From contig NC_081553.1 in assembly GCF_963082655.1 (NCBI RefSeq), positions 63,726,311-63,790,310 of the forward strand: a stretch of 64,000 nucleotides of DNA, written 5' to 3'. Every line of letters starts with the position of its first letter. Position 1 is the first letter of the stretch. Below are positions 21,841-33,705 of this stretch, one piece after another. This DNA comes from Stomoxys calcitrans. Lineage: Eukaryota; Arthropoda; Insecta; Diptera; Muscidae. A model generated the notes under the pieces. It searched no databases, had not been told where the DNA came from, and saw only the letters and a program-made list of their open reading frames with translations. The translations under genes and the position numbers were made by a program.

Positions 21841-22858
21841 ATTTTGTATAGAATTATATTTTGCCATTTATTCCTTGGTAATATAAATCTGTTTAAAAAT
21901 AGAATTGAAGAAAAATTTCTATGCAAGTGTTACAAACAACAGTATATTTAAAATATTTTTCCTTAGGGCTTTCTTATTTTTTTCTTTTTCCTTGGCCTTT
22001 AATGCCAAAGTCCATTGAATAAACAGACCTTAAACGGAAATCATATGCCAAAACGGAAACTACAAACGAAAGGAAACGGAAAGAGCACATCATATTGCAT
22101 AATTTATAAATATTCATGGGGAAAGATAAACGGAATGATGATGAACTTAAGAAATATGCGGAAATTTTCAATTTCAATGTGAGGAAAAGTGAGTTTATTT
22201 TTTCTATTTCATAAGATTGTAAGATTGCCAACAGCAACCAATGCAATGGGCACTACATAAGAAAGTTCAAATTCTTAAAATATATTTAAAAGTTTTTTTA
22301 CTCATTGGGCTTTGGCAATAGTTGGACAAGAAAAGAAAAAAAAATCACATCATCTTTTCGGAATATTATGTGGTAGACTTGGCACACCAAACAAGTCGTT
22401 TGATACTCTTTAGTAAAAAAAACGCATTTTTGCTCATGTGATCCACCATATGTTGGTGCTGGTGGCTTTTTTCCCCCAATGGTGCTGTTTTTTTTTTTCT
22501 TAGTGCCATGGCTCATATATAGTATATCTCAACTCTATGGCATTTATTTTTCTATGCTTAGTAATAATATATATGTACCATATATTTATATATATATATA
22601 AAATTTTTTCCAACATTGTGTGGTGTTTGCTGTTATTTTTTTTTGATTTTGTTGCGTTTCTGTTGTCATTCGCTGTGTATTTTATTTTGCTTAGGGTTAG
22701 CGACCGCAAAACTATCTGACATTAGATTGCGATGGCGGCCAAACGACAACAGCCGATGCAACTGCACTGTAACAGCCGCGTCAATTTGCAGTTGGCGGCG
22801 CCACACTGCAACGCAATGCAATGCAACGCCACGCCAAACGCAATGCACAATCAGAAAA

Positions 22859-22876
22859 ACACACACACACACACAA
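22859..22876. repeat. (AC)n microsatellite
   Basis: Nine AC dinucleotides in a row, followed by AAACCCACTCG. Confidence 0.9.
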
Positions 22877-23964
22877 ACCCACTCGTACATCACCTCAAAT
22901 AGGCAAAACTGCATCCGAAATCCGTAAAAAAAAAAAAACTCAACAACAACAACAACTGCATGCAGGCAGACTGCTTAACAAGCCACACAGGCAAAGGCAA
23001 TGGACGGCGTTGGCAATGGCGCGACACTACTTAAGCTAAGTGACTGTTTCACTAACTGACTCTATGTCGGTCAGTCAGTCAGTCAGCCAGTCAGCTGATG
23101 ATAATGTCATATCGCCCTGTTGACGAGGTTAGGTATGAAAAATATAGGCAATGACCACCACAGCCATATTTTATTTGAAAACAGAAAGATTTTAAAGTGG
23201 GCTGAGAGGGGGGCATAGCCTGCACTAGGCCATGCAAATTATCATCATGCTATGCATTGCTGTTGACTTCGTCATTGTATCGCCTGTATATGCAATTGAA
23301 TATATTTTTATTCACCGCCTGTTGTTGTTGCTGTTGTTTTGCGCTACATGTGCATATATTTGCCAGCAGTTTTTGTTTGTTTTCTGCTTTAGCGTGGTTG
23401 TTGTAGTCACAGCGCTGCGCTTTGTGTTTTTGCTTGGCTGCATCGAAAAAGATGTGTAGGTTTGCTATTCAGTTCTATTGGAACATTAGAAGACGTTGAC
23501 GAACGACGACCACAATTTGTTTAATATTGTGATAGTTGGCACGTAACTTGTTTGGTAAGGCATTATTTTATGACTTATACGGCGGCAGCGATGACTTCGA
23601 CATAAAAAAACATTATAGAAAAAATAAAAGCTAAATAAGGTACGAGGAGTTTATGAAAAGTCAGGGTTTACAAAGTGTGAAAATGAAAAAACCTATCAAC
23701 ACGGTTTCGCTTAACGCTGTAAACTATAAGCATAGCCGGATTGATTGCCAAGTTATCCAGGCTTGTATATGGTGATAAAAAAGTATAGTCTGCGCAAACC
23801 TAGCCTAGTGACACATTCAACTTCATTGACAAGCCATATGTCCCACCTTTATGGGACCATTAGGATTCCAATTGGTAAGGCATGGTTCATGAGAACGCAT
23901 GCAATTTTATACAACAAAAGCTGAAGCTTTCGTAGTATGCCAAACATTTGAAAGATACCATAAT

Positions 23965-24235
23965 AGAACACTTTCAATACAAGAATTGCACTGTTGTATC
24001 ACAAGTGTTGTATGGAAAATATATGAACTTATACTATCATACACATCACCATAGGATGGTCCCATATCATCCACTTCACTGTCTTTTCCAATATATGACA
24101 TGTCATGGTACTAAAACTTTAGTGTATAACATGTCATCCTTTAAAAAATGCCAAGGTAAGACAATCTGAATACAAATGTTGCATTGTTGTATCATACATG
24201 TTATAATGGAACATGTAGGAAGTTATACAACAACA
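23965..24235 (+). repeat. Two diverged copies of a TTGTATCA repeat
   Basis: CAATACAAGAATTGCACTG-TTGTATCACA..TTGTATGG (about 23976) and GAATACAAATGTTGCATTG-TTGTATCATA..TTATAATGG (about 24169) are two related segments ~193 bp apart, each ending with ACTTATAC or AGTTATAC. The family is unclassified. Confidence 0.5.
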
Positions 24236-24265
24236 TACTCTAGAGTAGAATGGCAACATGATTAT

Positions 24266-25170
24266 CCATGTTGAAAGACACCATGTTCGGGCGCCTCATG
24301 GCCGGACCCTACAGTTGGTCACCTGGGCATTTCGAAAAATTGTTCAAGCTGCCAAATCTTCATTTGTGGTCCGATTTTCAAAATTCGCTCTTTTTGCTGG
24401 ATAGTACTACAATATATCCACTTGTTTTGGGAATATATGAGAGTTCTAGTAAAACGCTATATGCAAAATATCAGCCAAATTGGAAAAAAATTGAGGCTTG
24501 TAAGGGCGCAAGGAGTCAAATCAGGAGATCGGTTTCTATGGGAGCTGTATCATGTTCTTGACCTAACAATAACAGAACACCATGTACACAATTTCAGCCT
24601 AAACGGACAAAAATTGCAGCTTCCAGGGGCTAAGGAAGTAAAATCGAGAGATCGGCTTATATGGGAGCTTTATCAGGTTATAGACCGATTTCGACAGTAC
24701 TTGGCTCCATTGTTGGGAGTCATAACATAATACTATGTGCAAAATTTCAGTCAAATCGGATGAAAATTGAGGCTTACAGGGGCTCAAGAAGGCAAATCGG
24801 GAGATCGGTTTATACGGTAGCTATATCAGGTTTTAGACCGATTTCGATCATACTTGGCTCCGTTGTTGGGAGTCATAACAGAATACGATGTGCAAAATTT
24901 CAGTCAAAACGGATAAAAATTGAGGCTTACAGGGGCTCAAGGAGTCAAATCGGAAGATCGGTTTATATGGTAGCTATATCAGGTTCTTGACCGATTTGAA
25001 CCATATTTGGCACAGTTGTTGGAAGTCATAACAGAATATTATGTCCAAATTTTAGCCAAATCGGAAAAAAATTGAGGCTTCCATGGGCTCAAGGAGTCAA
25101 ATCGGAAGATCGGTTTATATGGTAGCTACATCCAAATCTGAACCGATATGACCCTTTTGCAATCCCCAAC
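24266..25170 (+). repeat. Family X dispersed repeat (153-bp units)
   Basis: Five units carrying GATCGGTTTATATGG.AGCT, TATATCAGGTT..GACCGATT, TTGGGAGTCATAACA.AATA and AAATTTCAGTCAAATCGGAT. The GATCGGTTTA word recurs at 24803, 24956 and 25108 (153 and 152 bp apart). No terminal hairpin here, so the copy is 3' truncated. Overlapping open frames are by-products of the repeat. Confidence 0.85.
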
Positions 25171-25442
25171 GACCTACATCAATATTAAGTATCTATGCAG
25201 ACCAGCTACGATGCAGATTGAGCTACTCGTTGACTCTAACGGCAGTCTCAGTGAGATGCCTATAACAAGTACCTCGGAATTCATTGCCAATCTCGCTCCC
25301 GATTTCATTCTGAAGCCATAAGCGAAGACCGCCCTCAAACCCAGCATCTGTCAACCAACCATCCGTTTGGGAATCCGTAACCTGAACATTAAATCTTAAG
25401 TCGGTTTCAGCGACAGGTAGTCTGACATTCTCCTGTGCATCC
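25171..25442 (-). other. Unassigned open frame fragment, minus strand
   Basis: A minus-strand frame (25223-25498) reads with balanced amino acid content over about 70 residues (for example DSQTDGWLTDAGFEGGLRLW) before running into SINE sequence at its start. The GC content is higher than its surroundings. It may be a scrap of a transposon protein, but I do not recognise it and there is no start, stop or splice evidence for a gene. Confidence 0.3.
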
Positions 25443-25614
25443 CCAAATGCAAATTTGCCCATAAACATTCCATTAAGGAACAGGGGAAAACTACTCATAT
25501 TTCAATGAGTGCTGTCCGATTCAAGTTAAAGCTCAATGAAAATGGGCTTCGCTTTTACAGCCGCCTCTGAACGGCATGCCGACACCTCTTTGGGGAGAAG
25601 GTTTTACATGGCAT
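25443..25614 (-). mobile_element. SINE, 3' half, split by a second SINE
   Basis: Tail GCAAATTTGCCCATAAACAT and body up to TTTACATGGCAT. The rest of the same element continues at 25927. Its last bases (ACATGGCAT, 25606-25614) are the left target duplicate of the inserted SINE. Confidence 0.88.
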
Positions 25615-25917
25615 GCAAATGCAAATTTGCCCATGAACATTCCATAAAAAAACTGGGGCAAACTTTTCACAAATCAATGAGTGCTGTCCGATTAAATGTT
25701 AAGCTCAATGATAGGGGACCTCATTTTTATAGCCGCGTCCGAACGGCGTGCCCCAGAGCGACACCTCTTTGGGGAGAAGTTTTTACTTGGCAAAGTTCCT
25801 CACAAATGTCGCCTGCTTAAGGAGGGGATAACCACTGCTTAAAAATTTGCTGCTGTTCCCATCAGGATTCGAACCCAGGCGATTAGCGTCATAGGCGGAC
25901 ATGCTAACTTCTGCGCT
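25615..25917 (-). mobile_element. SINE nested inside an older SINE
   Basis: Full reverse-oriented copy: tail GCAAATGCAAATTTGCCCAT, body GACACCTCTTTGGGGAGAAG, intact B-box complement GGATTCGAACC (25865-25875) and A-box region TTCTGCGCTA. The 9-bp repeat ACATGGCAT at 25606-25614 and 25918-25926 shows that it inserted into the body of another SINE. Confidence 0.92.
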
Positions 25918-25926
25918 ACATGGCAT

Positions 25927-26065
25927 AGTAGGTCATAAATGTCAGCATAGGAGGCAATGACCACCACATCAACATTTTTTCAGATGTTTGTTCTCGTCAG
26001 AATTCGAACCCAGGCGGTCAGCGGCAGAGACAGACATGCTAAACTCTGTGGACATGCTAACCTTC
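25927..26065 (-). mobile_element. SINE, 5' half, continuation of the split copy
   Basis: Continues AGTAGGTCATAAATGTCAGC to the tRNA head (AATTCGAACCCAGGCGGTC, GACATGCTAA). The head contains a small internal repeat: GACATGCTAA occurs twice. With 25443-25614 it makes one SINE in the same orientation. Confidence 0.85.
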
Positions 26066-28333
26066 TTAGTAAAACGAACAAGACAAAGTAGTGCGAGCCG
26101 AGCCAAGAGTGCCTTTCAACAACGAATTTATATTTTGGGTCGTTAAGATTCAAAATAAATTGTTGCAGGAAAATTAACAAATTTCGTCGTTCTTTTTTCG
26201 ACCAAAGTTTTTGTTTGTTTTTCAAAATTATTTTTATCTGTGTATGAGAAGGACATTAATATACGCCGCGCTCTTTAAGGGGACATAAAACTATGCGGCA
26301 GGGAAAAAAGAACGAAATTAAGAGTCGTGTGATATTTGGGTCGTATCAATCGGTAACAAAGCCACCTCAAAGTCAAGCCTCGACAACGGTTGTATTTTCT
26401 CTAGTCCAATGGAAGTTCAGGAGTCGACGATTTGTCTACAAAGCTGTTTTAAGTCAATGACGACACGCTAACAAAGAGTAAACGGATTTTCCATCATAGA
26501 ACCAATAATGGTTTTGATTGCATAGCCATAATGAGTGAAAATAGAGAAAATCCTGCTGAAGAATAAATCAGTAGGAACGGATAATTTATCAGTTTAAAAT
26601 TTAAATTCGTCAGGGTTTATGGCAAAAGGCGACATGTTAATCAGTATACATTGCCTGACAATCCAGCAGGAGTATAAAAAGGCAGTAGGAGAGGACAGTT
26701 TATCATCTTACTGAATTAAATCGGTATTTTACTCTGTGAGCTTAGGTATTTGGGCCTTATTGAGCAGGGCTTTAGGGATTTAGTCGCAAGATTTTTACAT
26801 TAAGCCAAATTTTGACCTATGTTCTCAAGACGTTCCCTGGTGATTTACCAAAAAAATATATTTCTCTATGAAAAATCTCTGTTCAATGTGAGTTTTCCAC
26901 ACCCATATGACCATCAATTTTAAAACTCCCATCTATTTACTAGTGCCCATAAAAAATTCCCAAAAAAAAAAAAAAATTAAATGATGTTGTTGCTCAAAAA
27001 CGAATCCAAGTGATTTCTTTGAAATCTGTAAAACATGAAAATGGGTAATTTTTTTTAGCTGTTTTTTTTTGGCAAAATTATTACCTCACTAAACAGTTTG
27101 TTTAATTATGATTGCCTATGGTTGCGGGGCATGGAATGACACCCAAAAACTCACAAACTGTAAAATGCGTTTTTAGAAGATATTTTTATCCATACCCTAC
27201 AAGCAATTGGCTGGCTTTGCATGACCAGCCAAAGCCAACGAACATGTTGGCAAAGAATTGAATTGTAAAACCCACATAGATCTAAGGTAAGCGCAAGTGC
27301 TTAAAATCACTTTTTATCCTTAAAAAAAAATCTTAAGTGAGGCCAATGAATGCATTGTCAGTGTATGGTCGTTTTTTTTATTATTTTTGACAATTTCAAA
27401 CAAATCACATGATTTGTGACTTTAAATGCCTTTGGCATATTCACACAGCAACACCGTTTATTGGATTTTATTTTTCTTTGATTTTTTTTTCCTGACCTGG
27501 CAACATATGGCTGGCATGGTTTTCTGGTTTAAGGAAAAAAAAAAAAACATTTTATTTGACTTTTTGTTAAATTTTTATTTTGAAAATGATTAACCAACCA
27601 TTATTGCTACTACCATTGTTTGTCGATTGCCTTAACCATACACGCCCATGTATTGCACTTTTTGGTAAAAATTCAACAACAAAAAAAAAAAAAAACACAA
27701 GTCTGTAAAGTATATATTGGTTATTTGGCGGTTATTGGCTTTTGATGCGAGAGCAAAAAAACTACACCAAAAGTGGCTAAAACACCGCAACCAACCAACC
27801 ATCACACAATGTGTGCAATCAAGTGTGCAACAAGTTGATAGATAAATGCATTTGTAGGTCAGAATTACTGAGATACGAGTATATAGGTAGGTTATTATTT
27901 TTTTGTTCTTTCTATATGATTAATTAGCCGATTTTCTTTGATTTGCAGCAAAAAACTAGCGCGAGTTAAAAATAGAAAAGTTCAAAATTTTATAGTTTTT
28001 GGCAGAAAACTACAAAGCGGTTTCTTTTGATAGTCTAAGAAAATAGACAACAGACAATGAAAATATATGGAATTTTGAAAATTTCGTAAACACGAACGAA
28101 GTGTGGTTCATAGAACGAATTATAATGTGGAATGATTTTATTACAAAAAAAGTCGAAAAAAATATAGACCTTAAAATTTATAAAAAAAAAAATATTGTAG
28201 AAAAATTAAAAATCAAATAAGAAATAAAAAAAAATTAAATGGAAGATAATTAAAAAAAAAACTAAATAATAAACAAAATATAAAAAAAGAAATCAAAAAA
28301 TGAATAAGAAAAAATTAAAAAAAAAAATAGGAA
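26066..28333. other. Stretch with no recognised gene
   Basis: AT-rich, apparently single-copy DNA. Several homopolymer A/T runs (26957-26976, 27530-27547, 27680-27696) and a very A-rich tract at 28140-28333. No coding frame of note. Confidence 0.55.
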
Positions 28334-29293
28334 AGAGAAAAAATATGAAAAAATTAGAACAAAACTAGAGGTCATAGAAACAGTTACTGTGCCAAATGTC
28401 AGCCAAATCTAGTAGAATAACGCCCTCTAGAGACTCAAGATGTAAAATCGGGATATCGGTTTATATGGAACCGATTCAGACGATACTTGACACAGTTATT
28501 GAAAGTCAAATGAAACACTTCATGCTAAATTTCAGCCAAATCGGATGAGAATTGCGCCCTCTAGAGGCTCAAGAAGTCAAGATCCAAATGACAGCTATAT
28601 CAGGTTACGAACCGATTTGGACCATACTAGGCACAGTCGTTGGAAGTCTTAACAAAACACCTCATGCAAAATTTCAGCCAAATCGGATGAGAATTGCGCC
28701 CTCTACATGCTCAAGAAGTCAAGATCCAAGATCGGTTTATATACAAGCGATATAACAGCTCATGAACCGATTTGAACCATGCTTAGCACAGTTGTTAGAA
28801 ATAATACTAAAGCACTACGTGCAAAATTACAGCCAAATCGGAAAAGAATTGCGCACTCGACAAGCTGAGAAGTCAAGACCCAAGATCGGTTTATACGCAG
28901 CTATATCAAAACATGGTTTAAAGTGATACCAAAACACTACGCGTAAAATTTCAGTTAAATTGGAGGCTCAATTGACTTGAGCATCAGTCTAGAAGCTCAA
29001 GCAGTCAAGAACCAAGATCGGTTTATATGGCAGCTATATGAAAACATGGAGACCGATATGGCCCACTTACAATCCCAACCGACACACTACTCTAAAAAAA
29101 GGATTTGTGTAAAAATTTCAAGCGCCTAGCTTTACTCCTTCGAAAGTGCTTTTGACAGACAGACGGACGGACATGACTAGATCGACTAAAAATATCATGA
29201 CGATCAAGAATATATATACTTTACGAGGTCTTCGACGCATATTTCGAGGTATTACAAACAGAATGACGAAATTAGTATACATTACAACAAAAC
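28334..29293 (+). repeat. Family X repeat, first tandem copy
   Basis: Begins AGAGAAAAAATATGAAAAAA with TTAGAACAAAACTAGAGG, then units of GATCGGTTTATATGG..AGC, TATATCAGGTTACGAACCG and AATCGGATGAGAATTGCGCC. The 3' part has GACAGACAGACGGACGGACA and ATCAAGAATATATATACTTT. The hairpin end is lost: TTAGTATAC is followed directly by the next copy. Confidence 0.85.
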
Positions 29294-30410
29294 AAGAGAA
29301 AATATATGAAAAAATTAGAACAGAACTATAGGTCATAGAAACAGTCACTGTGCAAATTTTCATCCAAATCTGATAAGAATTACGCCTTTTAGTTTAAATG
29401 TCAGCTATATCAGAACATAAACCGATGTGGACCATACTTAGCACAGTTGTTGAAAGTCATAACGAAACACGTCAAAAATTTCGCTCAAATCACAAAATCC
29501 AAAAATTTCAACAAAATCGGGTAATAAATAATGGGACATCTGTCGATATGACCGGTATATCTACTTAAATTTCTCTTTGAACCTTATTTAAGTCGGATGT
29601 TCGGAGGCCTAAAACTACTCACTCTTTCAAATTTCAGCGAAATCGATAAATAAAGCTTTTATTGGCTTCAGACCCCTTATCGACGAATCGGTCTATATGA
29701 CAGCTATATATAAAAATATAGTCCGACCAGAACCATTTTGGGTCAGATGTCGGGAGTCCTAAAACTACTCACTCTTTCAAATTTCAGCGAAATCCGGTAA
29801 TAAATAGAGCTTTTGTGGTCTTCAGACCCTTTATCAGCAGATCGGTCTATATGACAGCTTTATCTAAATGTAGTCCGATCTGAACCACATTTGGGTCCTA
29901 TGTGAGGAGGCGTAAAACTACTCAATGTTTCAAATTTCAGCAAAATCGGTTAAAAAAATAAGGCTTTTATGGGCTTTAGACCCTTTATATGAAGATCGGT
30001 CTATGGCAGCTACACCTAAATATAGTCCGATTTGAACCATATTTAGGTCAGTTATCATGAGGCTTAAGATAACCCACTGTTTCAAAATTCAGCGAAATAG
30101 GGTAATAAATAAAGCATTTATGGGCTTCAGAACCTTTTTCGGCAGATCGGTATATATGGCAGCTATATATAAATATAGTCCAATATGGATCATATTTAGG
30201 TCAGATGTCGGGAGGCCTAAAACTACTCACTGTTTTAAATTTCAGCGAAATCGGATGAAAAATAAAGCATGGCTAGATATGGCTAGATCGACTCAGAACG
30301 TCGAGACGATCAAGAATATATTTTCTTTATGGGGTCTTAGACGAATATTTCGTGGTGTTACAAACGGAATGACTATGTTAGTATACCCCCATGCTATGGG
30401 GGTATACTAA
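29294..30410 (+). repeat. Family X repeat, second tandem copy with hairpin end
   Basis: Starts with the same AGAGAAAATATATGAAAAAA block 961 bp after the first copy. Units have AATTTCAGCGAAATCGG.TAA, TTTATGGGCTTCAGACCCTT and TCGGTCTATATGACAGCTA. It ends with GACGATCAAGAATATATTTT, GTTACAAACGGAATGAC and a perfect hairpin (30378-30410). Confidence 0.85.
30378..30410. repeat. Perfect hairpin at the family X 3' end
   Basis: Arms TTAGTATACCCCCAT and ATGGGGGTATACTAA are exact inverted repeats of 15 bp with the 3-base loop GCT. Related but imperfect hairpins end the copies at 52768, 56311 and 60840 (reverse). It may help transposition or end transcripts; the role is not known. Confidence 0.9.
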
Positions 30411-31370
30411 TTATCAAATAAAACATTAATTGATTGAATCAATCAATGTTTTAATTGAAAATTACAAAAATTTTAATCACGATAGTATTTGAAAAAAATT
30501 ACGATTCTACTAAAAAAATGATTGATTATTTAATTGAAAACGTTTTTTCTAAATAAAAATTTAATTGAAAGTAATTAAACTTTTAATTAAATTGTATTGT
30601 TTTTTTAAACAGAAACGTTTTCAATTAAAAAGTTAATTGAATCAATCATTATTTTAATTCAATCAGAACATTTTTCAACTACGATAGTGATAGTTCAAAT
30701 TCATTAAAAAAACGTTTTTAATTAAACGAATAATTGAATCAATTATTTTTTTAATTAAATCAGATTTTTTTTCAGTCACTATCATAATTCAAAAAAAAAC
30801 TTCTGATTCAATTAAAAAATTAAACAAAAAAACATTAATTGATTGAATCAATCAATGTTTTAATTGAAAATTACAAAAATTTTAATCATGATAGTACTTG
30901 AAAAAAGTTAAAATTCTACTAAAAAATGATTGATTATTTAATTGAAAACTTTTTTTTTAATAAAAGTTTAATTGAAAGTAATTAAACTTTTAATAATTTT
31001 TTTTTCAAACAGAAACGTTTGCAATTAAAAAATTAATTGAATCAATCTTTTTTTAATTAAATCAGATTTTTTTCAATTACGATAGTGATAGTTCAAATTC
31101 ATTAAAAAAAAAAAAATTTAATTAAAAAAATAATTGAATCAATTAGTTATTTAATTAATCAGAATTTTTTTTCAATCACTATCATAATTCAAAAAAATTT
31201 GTGATTCGATTAAAAAATAATTAAAACAATTGATTTTTTAACTGAAAATTGTCTAAATTTGAATTTAATTAAAAAAATTATTGAGTCTATCAATATTTTA
31301 ATTGAAAACAATGTTTTTTTCAATTAAATTTTAATTGAAAAAAAAACAAATTTTTTTCTTTATTTTACGT
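30411..31370. repeat. AT-rich tandem duplication (409 bp) of TTAATTGA-type DNA
   Basis: AAACATTAATTGATTGAATC and the following ~400 bases recur at an offset of 409 bp (30421 and 30830). The text is dense in TTAATTGAAA, ATTGAATCAATTA and CGATAGTGATAGTTCAAATT words, and ATTGATT-G-AATCAAT is an odd palindrome. It is a low-complexity or AT-rich MITE-like repeat without coding capacity. Confidence 0.8.
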
Positions 31371-32430
31371 TTATAAACGTGTTATTGAACTCTACTTGAA
31401 GCTCCTCTCATTCTCAATAACCTCTTTTTGAGGCTTTTAGTTGAACCATATTATCATACCTTCTACAAGTGCAACTTTTTCTTTATAAAAATAATGATTT
31501 CTTGTTCACTCCCCTTCATTTTCTTAGCATTATTCCTGTACATGTCGGTAAACTACAAAAACCTTTTAAAGGTGTCTTGGATGAAATTGTCGTCATGGCC
31601 ATCTATCAATTACCACAATAATAGCAATAAATAAACTTATAATTAAGACAATTGTTTTAATATGTAAATCTTAAGAGATAACCTAAGATTTATCACGCCA
31701 CTGCTAATAAATACAGAACTAAGGAAGTTGCATAAAATTGTATTGTTAATACTGCAAAACTTACTCTATGTGCCAAATAACGTGATAAATGGTATTGACA
31801 GATTTATTTTTCAATGAAATCCAAGTTCACCTTCTTTTTCTTCAATAACATGCATACATACCTGAAACGAAAGAAAGAGCGAGAGAGAGAAAAAAAAATG
31901 TTAATCGTATTACAATAATTGATACGTTTAAAAGGATTATCAAATAGCTGCTCTTATTGAACTCTTTTAGAAGTTTCGCACAAGGGTGGGTGTAAATTAT
32001 CTTTGGAATTTAAATGCTACAATTGCTACCTTGTCGTAACCCCTATTCGCTTGCAATTAAATGTTTACATTTTAATTTCAAATTGCTTTTGCCTTAGGCT
32101 AAGTTACAAAAAACAATTTTCTAAACGGCAGCCTATAATAAATTGGAATATATTATGGGGTAATTATTTTCTGCGCACAACGCTGTCAATAGTTCTCCTA
32201 CTCACATATCTTTCAAGTGTGAAACAGAACAAAATTATTATAAGAGCATTTGGCATATATGATAGAGCAATTTAAGATTGCTATACAGTGTTTTAAAACA
32301 TTTTTTGAAGCAATATATAAAAAATTTTAAAAATTTAAAATTTGTTTTTAAAAACTTTTAATTTATGAAATTTGATAAATTATAATCAAAATTTAATATA
32401 CCACACCACTAGTAGACGCGTTTCGATGAT
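31371..32430. other. Stretch with no recognised gene
   Basis: AT-rich DNA. AAAGAGCGAGAGAGAGAAAA at 31875-31894 could bind GAGA factor, but there is no other promoter evidence. The open frames at 31428-31634 and 32003-32275 lack any domain. Confidence 0.5.
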
Positions 32431-33545
32431 TCGCAGTTTATAGACTCAAAAACGGCTGAACCACCTACCTTGAAATTTTCACAGATTGTCTAGGTTGGTC
32501 TGGAAGGAAACATAGGCTTTATAATTTTTTGATAACGGGAGGGGGGCGGACCCTTCCCCTTATCCCAAAAGTATTACCCAAAAATAAAAGTGAAGCGATC
32601 GGGACAATATGGAATTCAAAAGAAAGGTTTTCAAGAGTAGACTACGAATTTCATAATAAAAGTTGGGTCCAAGTACTTGGGGGGCCGCCCCAGCCGTTGG
32701 GGCGGCCCCCCATTGTCATTTGACGATCATGACAATATGGGACTCAAATGAAAGGTATTCGAGAGTAGATTACGACTATGGTCAGGCAGAAGAAACATGC
32801 TTTATAATTTCTGGATATCGGAAGGGGGAGGGTCCGCCCCCTTCCGTTACCCCAAAAATACCACCCAAAATCACAAGTGGACCGATAAAGACAATATGGA
32901 TATCAAATAAAAGGTATTAAAGAGTAGAATACGAATATGGTATTAAAAATTGGGTCCAAGTACCGAGGAAGCCGCCCTAACTCCAAAATATCTTAAAACA
33001 GACAAATTGGTCGTCCATATCAATATGGGGCTTCAATGAAAGGTATTCGGGAGTAGATTACGAATCTGGCATACAAAATCAGATCGAAGTGTAGGGGGTC
33101 ACCCCACCCCCCCAAAAAAAAACTCCCCAAATGGGTATATGATCCATCATCACTATATGAGACTCGGTTTGTTTGTTTGTTCCGTAGAATCAAAAAAAAA
33201 AGGAAACAGGTTATATAATTTTTGAGATATCGGATGGTGGCTGACACTCCCCCTTACATCAAAAACGCCACTCAAATCCAAAAGAGGACTAATGGACACC
33301 ATATGGGTATCAAATGAAAGGTATTGGAGACTAGAAAGTGAAAATCATATTAAATTTTGGGTCCAAGTACCCAGCGGGGCGCCCCAACCCAAAAGCTCCT
33401 CTAAACAGAAATATTCGACGTTCCTAACAATATGGGACTCAAATGAAAAGTATCCGGCAGTAGATTACAAATATGGCATAAAAAATTAGGTCCAAGTAAT
33501 GGGAGGTTGCCTCACCCCTAAATACTCCAAATGGGCATATCAGCC
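32431..33545 (+). repeat. Family A dispersed repeat
   Basis: Start motif TATAGACTCAAAAACGGCTG with TTGAAATTTTCACAGATTGT, then units with GGACAATATGGAATTCAAA, GAGTAGA.TACGAATTTC and GGGGGGCCGCCCC. A second start-like motif (GTTTGTTTGTTCCGTAGAAT) at 33168 shows a second, partly deleted copy joined on. Confidence 0.8.
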
Positions 33546-33705
33546 GACCATGGCTAAAACCTCTCTCCAAAGAGATGTCGCACAGCGGCACGCCGTTCGG
33601 ACTTGGCTATAAAAAGTAGGCCCCTTATTATTGAGCTGTGAGAAGTTTGCCCTGTTCCTTAGTGGAATGTTCATGGGCAAAATTTGCCTTTGCATTTGCA
33701 AATTC
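33546..33705 (+). mobile_element. SINE, 5' truncated
   Basis: Begins in the body (CTCTCTCCAAAGAGATGTCG) and runs to the tail TTTGCCCTGTTCCTTAGTGG with AATGTTCATGGGCAAAATTT. The tRNA head is missing. About 20 bases between the GAGC word and GTGAGAAG are deleted. Confidence 0.85.

Larger units (their letters stand above)
21841..24265. other. Stretch with no recognised gene
   Basis: Includes a (TA)n-rich piece (22565-22602), a GC-richer segment with CGCAATGCAATGCAACGCC words (22740-22850), (AC)n at 22859-22876, AACAACAACAACAAC at about 22940 and GTCAGTCAGTCAGTCAGCC at about 23074-23092. A 75-codon hydrophobic frame at 23232-23459 comes from GTTGTTGTT-type runs. No coding gene is supported. Confidence 0.55.

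Noticed and set aside
22666..22914. 82-codon minus-strand frame and the overlapping plus-strand frames
   Set aside because: Several frames on both strands overlap around (AC)n and GCAATGCAA repeats; none has a recognisable feature.
23232..23459. Hydrophobic 75-codon frame resembling membrane segments
   Set aside because: Leucine and valine come from TTGTTG/GTTGTT runs; no start context or homologous domain is visible.
24422..24990. Two overlapping frames of ~100 codons in family X
   Set aside because: The same peptide words recur with the 153-bp unit in several X copies in different frames, so they reflect repeat DNA and not a conserved protein.
31875..31897. Promoter with GAGA elements
   Set aside because: A GAGAGAGA run alone, without an initiator, TATA or downstream gene, is not enough.
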